A stretch of DNA of 64,000 nt from Myoxocephalus aenaeus (Eukaryota > Chordata > Actinopteri > Perciformes > Cottidae), in the NCBI GenBank assembly GCA_038501785.1, contig JBAMJR010000053.1, positions 9,669,001 through 9,733,000 of the forward strand, in the 5' to 3' direction. Both the position numbers and the translations under genes were made by a program. Positions within the stretch are counted from its first letter, which is position 1; each line of letters starts with the position of its first letter. The notes below the pieces were generated by a model. It saw only the letters and a list, made by a program, of their open reading frames with translations. It was not told the DNA's origin and searched no databases. This document shows positions 55,247 to 64,000 of the stretch, piece after piece.

Positions 55247-58132
55247 GGGGTTATTCAGAAAGCCATGGCCAAGTTGATTCCTCTTTGAAACAGATCCCTG
55301 TCCTGTCTGTGTGGGTCTCCAGAGTATTAGAGGCTATACCCGCTATCTCTCTCCCTCCCCTCGGGGCACTATTCATTCCCAGCCTTGACATCTGCTTTTT
55401 CCCAAACTGCACACACCCTTCCTGCCAGCATCCATACAGGGACAATGGACGAAATAATAGAAGACAGTGGGGACAAAGACGTCCAGCTTGGGCCAGCCAC
55501 GTCACTAATGCTGGGTGGAATGGCCGAAGGAGGGGTATGTTTTGTTTAGTGCAAAAGGATATACCATAGATACCATTTTGAAACAGACGCTAGAGGGGTA
55601 CGTGGAGCGCCATAGTTTGAAGCATTGTTTGAAGCATAGGACCACCAACCAAGCGTCAGTAGTTCAAGAGTTGGGAGTGAGAATGTGTTGATCTATTTAA
55701 CTCAAAGAAACACTCAATGTAACCTATTTGAAACTCTATCATAATATTTTGTTTAATGTAAAATGCATACACTGTGAAAATACAGTGATTATGTATTCTC
55801 CCTTACTTATGTCCAGTTGCTTTATAACACTTGAGTTTTGCACCACTTACTTTTACTTTATTATTTGTATATGTTTTGTAAACTAGCATATAAAGAAGCT
55901 AGTTATGTTGTATGGAATCTGTGTAAAGGTATAGTTAGTTGCCTGATATTGAGGTTGAAGGTACAGCAATAGTTTCTCATCGTAGAGCCTGTAGTTGACA
56001 CCGTCACACCAGCATTTAAAAGGTTTCAACTTTGGAGACTTTTGATATGCAAATTGCCACTATTGACTAATAGAAACTGTCTTGAATGGGAATGGCGGGC
56101 CGGAGAGTCAACAATGGAGGAAATGATTGTGCTGTGTTAGCTGTGTTGTATCACTGACTTGTACTTAACCCTGCTCTGCTGGAGGATAACTTGTGCAACT
56201 TGAGGAGGAAACAAGAGGAAACAAGCTTGGACTCTGAGTTATGATCACTGACTGCCACGAGCATGTTAGCTCGCCAGCAACAATGCGTCACAGTCAACTA
56301 GCCACGATCCACTCGAGCACATGTCCCTTTGCTCAGGAAGAGGTGCAATTGAAATTTCTGGTTTGGTTGGGAACATAATTGACGGCTGATAATATAAAAT
56401 ATGGGACTTAAAGTGTGTTTTTCAGCAGCAGCTTCTGTGTGGCGCTGTCATACGGAATGCTTTTATAAGCCAGGCCTCGCTTTGTCTTGTATGTGGAGTG
56501 AATCTTTTTACGGCAACTAAAAGAAAGTAGTAAAGTCAGAGCATGTGACTTTGTTTGTGTCTCTTCACAGTCTATCTTCAGCAACTTCCCCATGCCCTCT
56601 CCCTTCGCTTTACACTAAAATAGATCCTCTCATCAGTCACCCTCTTTATCTCCCTCTCAGGTTATGTCGTCTTTTTTCCCCCAGATTCTTCTCATATCAT
56701 TTCCTCGGCCCCTGCGTTCCTCCCCTCCTCCATACCCTCTATGCCACCTCGTCCTCCATCTATCTTTATCCCTCCTTCTCCAAGCTGCTGGTGTCATCTA
56801 GCAGCTCCCACATCAGAGGAATTCATTCCAGAGTCTGGCAAAGGGCCTTAGTTGGGGTAAGGTGAGGGCTCTCAGTGGGAATCATGTGGTGGAGTGTGTC
56901 TCTGTATATTGCACCCTTGTGTTTGCATGCCTTATGTGTTAGTGTGTCCATGAGAAAGAAAGAAAAAAAGTAGTCTTAAAGTCCTAAAGTATGAGCTTTG
57001 TTCATTTTCCGCGGTGTTAAGTGACTGATTCTTGGAGCTCTGCCGAGGCTTGGATGAGCTTTTGGTTGAATCTCCAGTTTAAAAGATGAGCATCTGCTTT
57101 AGAAAATAGCTATCTATCTCTTCAAACGTAGGAAGAGAAGTCAGATGGCTCCCAATGAACATTTCACTAAGAAACAAGCTACATATGCTTTGCACAAAGT
57201 GGATAAAACGTTCAGCAATGTAAGTCAGATTGTTTTCAGATTCCAGGTCAAGTTTGGAGGAATTCAGTGAGCACAGCAAGCTGTTTGGAGCCAAATTGCA
57301 ACAACAAGACATTTATATGTTTGCCACAGCTCTGATTCTCACATCCCATTGGCTTCTTTCTTCTTAGAGAACATGATTTATCAATAACGAAGCTGAAATA
57401 ATGAAAACTAACAGCCATAACTTAAATCTGTAGTATCGTTAAAGCAGTATTAACAGATTTCTTTGGGGCGCAAACATTGTCATATCATCCTCTTATAAAG
57501 TTGCCGCGGCTAACACGTTTGCAAACACAGAACAACATTAGCATTTACAGTCATGTATTCACTCTCCTTAAATCTCTACTTTGGTCTCCACTAACTCTTC
57601 AGGGAAATATCTGACTCATTAGCAGGTCAATAATGAAGAAATTCGCTGAAAGAGACGTCACTACAATCGACCCCTCTCACATTACTCGGTTCTATGTAGA
57701 TGAGCACTGATAATACCATTGAAAAAAATAAATTGATTTAAACAAGTACATCTGGAACCAGCAGCCTCCCCCGCTTAGCATCTCTTTTAGAGAAACAAAT
57801 TGAAACTGTGTTTATGTTTCTCATGTCTGTCCCACACTATGTTTCTAACCAGGAGCAGTAATATCAACAAGCTCTGCGTCCTAATGATAAGCTAACCGGC
57901 CAACCACCACTGATGTCTTCATGCATTTGTGTTCTCCCACATATGGTTATCTGAAAGTCGGCGGTCAGACATGGAGGCAACATATTCCTGTGGTCGGCCT
58001 CTCCCAACCAGTAGGCAACACTCTCAACCGCGCCAAGGGAGAGAAAGAGAGAGAAAACCAGCCGTCTAAATATAGCCGAGCATTGGGGCTCAGCAAGAGG
58101 CCCTCTGCATGAGGTCTGGCCACACACACACA
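55246..58132. other. Intergenic, no gene seen
   Basis: Unique sequence with a pyrimidine-rich part near 56560-56800. Nothing codes convincingly. Confidence 0.5.
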
Positions 58133-58142
58133 GAGGTGCAAG

Positions 58143-58233
<91 letters not shown>

Positions 58234-58240
58234 GTGCAAG

Positions 58241-58312
<72 letters not shown>
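58133..58312. repeat. Duplicated 98-bp unit: GAGGTGCAAGTATA plus (CA)n
   Basis: GAGGTGCAAGTATA occurs at 58133-58146 and again at 58231-58244, each followed by a CA tract (to 58230 and 58312). A further short CA run precedes the first copy, so the unit appears to have spread by unequal exchange or slippage anchored in the CA tracts. Confidence 0.95.
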
Positions 58313-58314
<2 letters not shown>

Positions 58315-58970
58315 TGCATGAACAGATTTATTTAGTTTGAACCCTGCGTAAAAAAAGGACAGAGGAACTTTTGACATCAAGCTGCTCTTGCATTCATTTT
58401 TGAAGACTGTAATTCTGATTTGAACCACCAGACTTCCTCAGAAATCATTTCTCAGCTCAGCAGCAGAAGCAAAAGCTCAACACAGTTTTGCATCTTTCCG
58501 CCGAAAAAGCACGTGTTCATTTAAAGCCCCTGCTGCTTGTCAACAGGACGCAGCCTGCTAACCTCCAACCACATGATCAGCATGCTGTGCCTTACTCATT
58601 CCACTGTACGGGTTGGTGGAGATGTCGGCTTCGTTTCTGGTGCTTTGGTCTTGTTTTCTGAGAAACTGACAGGAAGATATCAAGAGAACACGGCACCTCA
58701 GCTGTTTCCTGTTTATGTTGATGGTAAGATTCACACATAAGAGAGACGGAGAGATACAATGAGGAGATAAATGAGAATCCAAAGGATGAGATCAGGTATT
58801 AGAGGGAATTAGAGATTAGACGCACAATATGGCGGGAGAGAAATGTTATTCAAAAGAAATAAGAAAAGTTTGATTGAAGACTGAGAGGAAATGCACTGAG
58901 CGTGCAAGAAAGAAAACAGCTGACAGGAAGATCTGTGGCTCTTCTTCACCACGATGAGCACAGCTGTGTG

Positions 58971-59021
58971 ACAACACACACACACACACACACACCACAC
59001 ACACACACACACACACCCACA
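58971..59021. repeat. (CA)n microsatellite with one interruption
   Basis: Two CA tracts separated by a CC step. Confidence 0.97.
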
Positions 59022-61205
59022 GTCAAGCGTAACAGTCACCAGCATCCACGTGTTAGCACAAACACACGGGCGTACAGATCGCACTGTTCCTGAGCGAAAA
59101 AGGGAACAAGATTTAATCACAAACCTACAAAAGCATCAACACAAATTGGAGTAAACACGCACACTGGCCTTGCAGCTCCACCATAACATGGAGATAGTAA
59201 AAAAAAAAAAAAAAACTTTGGAATTTATGACCAGACACTCACAACTCACACAGTAACATACTGTTCTACTGATTACATACAGATAACATCTTATTAATTA
59301 TTAACGTCTAATGTCTTTACGTGCATGCGGCTTAAAATAGAAACAGTTTCCAGAAGGGATGAATGCAACGGGACTTTTATTTGTTTACTCCAAACATTGC
59401 AGAGTTTAACTGGCGCACACACACAGAGTCGGTTTGTGTCTCCGGGTGGTACTCTGACTCCTGTGGCAGTGAGATATGGATGATAAAGCAGCGGCAAAAC
59501 AGTTAACAGAAAGAAAGAAAACAGCCGTGACCTACATAAGATCGGCCGCTTAATGAGTAACTGTAGCAGACTAATTTCCCTACGGGACTAATATGTTACA
59601 TATTACACATATAACACATGATACACATGGAATTGGGTAAATAAGTACGCTTATGCATGGTAACCCTAGTTCAATGAGCACAGGCGGAGCCCTGCTCTGC
59701 ATCCTTAATCACTGTTTACAGTGTGCAGAGCCCTGACGTTTGCATTTTTTTAGCTAATCAGGATGTTCACCTTCCCTCTTTTGCCTGGGGGGATTTATCA
59801 AGTTTGATCTTGTCTCCACCGATGGCTACTGATGCTTGCATACATCCTGTTCCCTTTTTAAACTAGCCTCTGTTTCACTAGCTTACAAGCATTCAACTTC
59901 CTCAATCATAATCTGATACATCCCACCATCTGACACGATCAGCTGTTATGTTAGCAAGCCTGCGTGAATTCAACCCTGTCCACGTTTTGCTGTGTAACCT
60001 GTTTTTGTCTGTTCATAAAAAGTGGACATAGCTGCTGTGATGTCACCCATTGATTTGTTTTCGAAGCCTCGCGTTCGGCATTTCAACCCTCGCCATCTAG
60101 GTTTATTATCTTCATAAGGTAGCCGTACCCTGCTTTATGATCTAATTTACGCTCAACGGAACCATAATTTACTAAATGAACATCATGCTGTATTGAATAA
60201 GTCTTGAATGCTTGCAATGTTTACTGAGGGAATAAATCAAGACAGAAGTCGGGTCATTTTCTCATAGACTTCCATACAGTTGGACAACCAGAGGAATCCT
60301 GCATGTATTTGATTGGCCGCTGCAGTGTTTGGTTGGACGAAGTTGCACTCATTGAAATGAATGAGGTTGTGTTTTTTCATACAGGGCTACTGTTGGCCTC
60401 AGCCACAGGAGCACTGTCAAAGCCGTAGATATAATATGAAGATAATCAGTCTTTTATCCTTAAAAGGATAACATGCTAAAATATTACTAGCCAGTAGATA
60501 CCCATGCAGCTTAGCATATTATGGGGTGCTACCCCAGTGTGGTATTTCAGCTTTTTATTAAAGAAGTGATAGGAAAAGTTGTGTTGGACTGACTTCAGTA
60601 CAGCCTGTGTGTGTGAAATTGCCTATCTGGAGAATATAACTCTGGCTTATCTGCAGTTATATATGGGACAGCAAGGAGAAGGATGCAGAAGAAGGAGGTG
60701 TAAGTCACATTGCTGTATATAGAGTCCATTATCGTCTCCTCCTGCTACTTTAGATCGTCAGCAGTGACCGTAAACCATTTGAGGGGCTGCCAGTTCAGCG
60801 TTATAGTGCTTTTTCAGAGGTACCTGGAGACAGACGTGGTCGCTGGAGGACACTGTCTACAAATCAGAGCCGGGTGGAAGTGTGGGAATAAAAGATGATG
60901 AAGAGAGACAGTAGAGAAGCCCCAGGGAAGGGACTTTTTGTCGGTAATCATTTTAACTGGAAGAAATATTGGAGACACCCGCTTGTTTTACTGATGTGCA
61001 CTGATGAGGTGAATCCATTATCCCTTATTGATTTCACATATTCACATGATATCACGGAGGGGGATAGGCAGAGAAAGAGAAGAATAAAAAGGACTCATAG
61101 GATGTGAGAAGTTTCTTCCAACTTTCAACAGAGACTTATCACAGCCGCAGAAGCAAGGGAAGGTGGGTGATAGACAGAGATACAAAGATAAAAACAATGC
61201 GTCAG

Positions 61206-61206
<1 letters not shown>
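59022..61206. other. Intergenic, one probable repeat fragment
   Basis: Apart from the fragment at 60252-60410 and an A-run near 59202, nothing is recognised. Confidence 0.5.
60252..60410. repeat. Probable dispersed repeat fragment
   Basis: GGGTCATTTTCTCATAGACT, TCCATACAGTTGGACAACCA and GAGGAATC resemble a dispersed fish repeat that I recall. There is only one copy in this window, so this rests on memory. Confidence 0.3.

Positions 61207-61282
<76 letters not shown>
61207..61282. repeat. (CA)n microsatellite
   Basis: A pure CA tract of 38 repeats. Confidence 0.98.
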
Positions 61283-61285
<3 letters not shown>

Positions 61286-61451
61286 TCCAGCACCCCCATC
61301 GCAGCTGTTGGGGCGTGGTGGCGGGAGATATGTGCTACAACCCCTCTCGCCTGCACCCGGTTCTTGTAGGATTTAGTGAAGTCTGGAATGGGTTGGACCC
61401 ATGCCATGCATTCCAGCGGCGCCATGCGCTCTCTGCTGACCTACTTGTGTC

Positions 61452-61469
61452 GGGGGGGGGGGGGGGGGG
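61452..61469. repeat. Poly-G run (18 G)
   Basis: Eighteen consecutive G, a candidate quadruplex-forming tract and a likely site of sequencing or assembly error. Confidence 0.95.
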
Positions 61470-63360
61470 CATGAAGTACACCCACACACTAGTGCACGGC
61501 AGAGGAGGACGCTATCTTGCTGTTCCCTGCACAGACTGTAAATACAGACTTGAGACGAGCACATGGGGAAGATAGGCATGCTCGCATCACGTGCACTCAC
61601 ATGCTCCTGGACTGTGAAAACAGACTGCTTTGTGCCTTGGATTGCACAAGCAGGTATTGATGGAGCACATACACAGAGGGATGAAGGGAAAGTACATGCT
61701 GATTTACACGCTCTCGTAATGTAAGCAAACCAGTGCGCTCCACTCACTAGTGTGATTCAACTCTTAATACTCTCATAAGGGAAACATCTGCTCCCCTTCA
61801 TATTCAAGTCATCTCTTCCCTCCACATCTCTCCTGCACTCTCCTCCTCACCATCTCCCTCTGAAGTTGTCCTATCCCCTTTCTCTCATCTTTTTCCCTTT
61901 CTTCCCTGTCCTCTCTCTCAGCGTGCCCCCAGCTTTCGGCTCCTCCAGGATCACACAGCCACAGCCGGGGTTGTTTTTGAACCGGCGAGTGCATCAGCGC
62001 CCGTAAACAACTGGGGCCGCGTTTCTGTGAAAAGTCGCTCCACTCCCTGCAAAGAAGTGCTGACCTCAACAAATGGCATCAGTTTCTCCCCCGGTTGTCT
62101 TATTTCTCTCCGTCCTTTCTCACATATTTCTATTCTATTGGTACTCAAACAGCTGTGGTTCCCATCCTCCTGCCATAGCTCACTTTGCCAAAACACAGAA
62201 ATCCACGGTGCACCCAACTGACCCCGTTAAGGACACGGCAGATTTTGGTTTTCTTAGGAATGTTAAATGCAGGCCACTGGGACCAGTTGAACGGGCTGAC
62301 AGACAACACGCTGCTACATAACAAAGAAAGTTATAATCTCAGTTAATTTGGATTTAAAGAAATCATTGTATAATCTTTAATATGGATTTCAATGATCAAA
62401 TCCCCCCCTTGGTTTATTCGCGTTTCAACTCCTTATTTCTAACATGAAATGCATGATTTAAAAAAAGGACAGTTATTAAATTATCCAATAAGAATAACTG
62501 AGCGCCTTGGCTTAGTCTGCAGTTTGAGGTAGAATACAAAAGCTCCTCTGTACAGTTGATACTTTATTCCTGTTTGTCTCCATTCCCTCCCTCCCTCCTT
62601 CCTTTCACAGGATCAAAATTGAAGCGTTACACTGTGTATATCCACCATGTAAACTGCAGAGGCATGCTGGGACATGAAAGCAGTCTTTGACTGTGACTGC
62701 ATTATGCTTGGCCTACTTTTTGATTCCATTAAATTATTGGGTGGGTGGGGGGAGAGGCTGCACTGTATTTCAAGTATCAGCAAACTAGATGTCAGATGGT
62801 AATACGTGTGTGTGTTGTCCATGTGTGTCTTAGTATGTGCAAATGGAGGCATGGATCTGTTGTTTATATGTGCGTGATAACAGGATAATATGTATTTATA
62901 AGTATAGCATGTGCTAATTTACTTATTTCAGCACTATGTAACAAACAAACTCAAGTAAAGCACAAAAAAGAATCGAGGCACGTTACTAGAAGCAGTGAAA
63001 CCTGCAGCAACATGTCAGGATAGAGTGAGAGACGAGGACGGTGGACTCTGTAGCTTTGTTGTGTGATTTTGCTTTTTGTGGCAATAGCAATTCAGTGTAT
63101 TTACATGGTGTGAGCGCTCCTTTATTTGCATATTTCCACTGGCGCTGCCAACATTCATGACACATATACAAAGTGAAGGTACACACCGGATATGTTGCAT
63201 GTCACAATGAACAAATAAGTATCAGGGGCTTGTTAGCCACCAACTATTGGCTAACCGATGGATTATTCTATTAAATCTAAAAACACTCAAAGCACCTTTG
63301 GTTTAAACATGCTAAATATTTACGTAATTTCCTTTTTTCCAACAACAATTGTTGCTTTTT
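61470..63360. other. Intergenic, no gene seen
   Basis: Pyrimidine-rich around 61790-61920, otherwise unique AT-rich sequence without a supported feature. Confidence 0.5.
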
Positions 63361-63600
63361 AAGAAAGAAAGAAAAGAAACAGAAAGAAACATGCACTTTA
63401 TTAATCCCCTTGGGGAAATTCTTCTCTGCATTTGACCCATCCCTGGATAGGGAGCAGTGGGCAGCCCTGTGAGGCGCCCGGGGAGCAGTTAAGGGTTCAG
63501 TGTCTTGCTCAGGGACACTTCGGCATGTGAGCTATGGGGGGACTGGGGATCGAACCGGCTACCTTGTGGTTGTGGGACAACCACTCATCCCCCTGAGCTC
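63361..63600 (-). mobile_element. tRNA-derived SINE, minus strand
   Basis: Read on the minus strand, the tRNA-like head is at the right end, with a box B GGTTCGATCCC at 63546-63556 and a nearby GAGCTCAGGGGG head. The body contains GGGCGCCTCACAGGGCTGCC-type sequence and TGGGTCAAATGCAGAGAAG, followed by the 3' part with CCCCAAGGGGATTAATAAAG and a TTTC-rich tail at 63361-63390. This layout matches a very common fish SINE family as I recall it. The ends were set by eye. Confidence 0.75.
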
Positions 63601-63663
63601 ACTTAAACTAAAAGTTTAAGTGAGACACACTAAACTTTTAAGTTTAGTGTGTCTCACTTAAAC
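63598..63663. repeat. Strong hairpin: 24-bp perfect inverted repeat plus a third arm
   Basis: Arms 63614-63637 and 63640-63663 are perfect reverse complements over 24 bp, with a 2-nt TT loop. The segment CTCACTTAAAC at 63598-63608 is also complementary to GTTTAAGTGAG at 63614-63624, across a 5-nt loop. Three arms can therefore pair in two mutually exclusive ways. It abuts the 5' end of the minus-strand SINE. Confidence 0.9.
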
Positions 63664-63870
63664 ACATTGTGTCGAGTCTAACACAAGATTTCTGAGATTT
63701 TCAGAACATTCTTTGCAAGTCACTGCCACCAGTGCTTCTTATTTGATAATTTAATAATTTACCTTTTTTTAAATGTAATGTAATAATATTTAATTTAATT
63801 TTTGTAAAGTATTTCATCTTAGAAATAAGGAGTAGAAAAGACAATAACACCACGGGGGATTTGATCGTTA

Positions 63871-63905
63871 AAATCCAGTAACAACACATTGTTGTTACTG
63901 GATTT
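63871..63905. repeat. Hairpin with 16-bp perfect arms
   Basis: AAATCCAGTAACAACA at 63871-63886 pairs with 63890-63905 across a 3-nt loop. No associated gene is visible. It could be a terminator-like or transposon-derived structure, or the product of templated replication slippage. Confidence 0.85.
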
Positions 63906-64000
63906 GACCTCTTCTGGGTACCTTAAAGTTATGTTGACTATTAGTTAATCACTTAAAATGCATTGTGTGTATTCTTGAGGTCTAACAAAAGCGTTGAGTG

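Noticed and set aside
57864..58428. Overlapping 112-151-codon frames near 58 kb
   Set aside because: They are Cys-Val repeats from microsatellites, open in more than one frame at once.
63540..63600. Functional tRNA gene on the minus strand
   Set aside because: A good box B is present, but the flanking sequence is the body of a SINE and a complete cloverleaf is not apparent.

Overview
The window reads as vertebrate nuclear DNA, most likely from a teleost fish, perhaps a percomorph. The reasons are a spliced BTG-family gene with a CpG-rich promoter, a 5'-truncated RTE-clade retroposon of the Rex3 type, tRNA-derived SINEs and a dispersed repeat that I recognise from fish genomes, hAT-type non-autonomous DNA transposons, and very many long (CA)n/(GT)n microsatellites. 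There are no bacterial-style operons, and nearly all open frames are chance or microsatellite frames.

The only cellular protein-coding gene I can support is btg1 on the + strand. Its TATA box is at 44423-44429, coding exon 1 at 44751-44895, a 3.4 kb intron at 44896-48294, coding exon 2 at 48295-48698, and a long 3'UTR runs to a poly(A) signal at 52696-52701. The predicted protein has 182 residues and keeps the BTG/APRO boxes A and B and the BTG1/BTG2-type C-terminal box. By family knowledge it would link the CCR4-NOT deadenylase to mRNA turnover and growth arrest.

The 44 kb upstream and 11 kb downstream look like a gene desert. From left to right they hold: unique sequence with possible regulatory blocks and inverted CA/GT tracts (1-5.1 kb); a nest of DNA transposons delimited by a perfect 8-bp target duplication (6839-8411); mostly featureless sequence (8.4-15.6 kb); the Rex3-like insertion with a perfect 13-bp target duplication (17652-18923); scattered dispersed-repeat copies and candidate conserved blocks (19-35 kb); a small element carrying four copies of a 14-bp palindrome and, next to it, a SINE (35.9-36.7 kb); more unique sequence up to the promoter; and, downstream of btg1, microsatellites, then a minus-strand SINE followed by two strong hairpins (63.4-63.9 kb).

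I found no new multi-gene system, CRISPR array, rRNA, or tRNA gene. The more interesting items are small: the nested transposons, the palindrome cluster, the hairpin cluster beside the 3' SINE, a short upstream ORF in the btg1 leader, a Ser/Gly-rich linker in the protein, and candidate regulatory elements. Statements about conservation are inference, because no alignment could be run.
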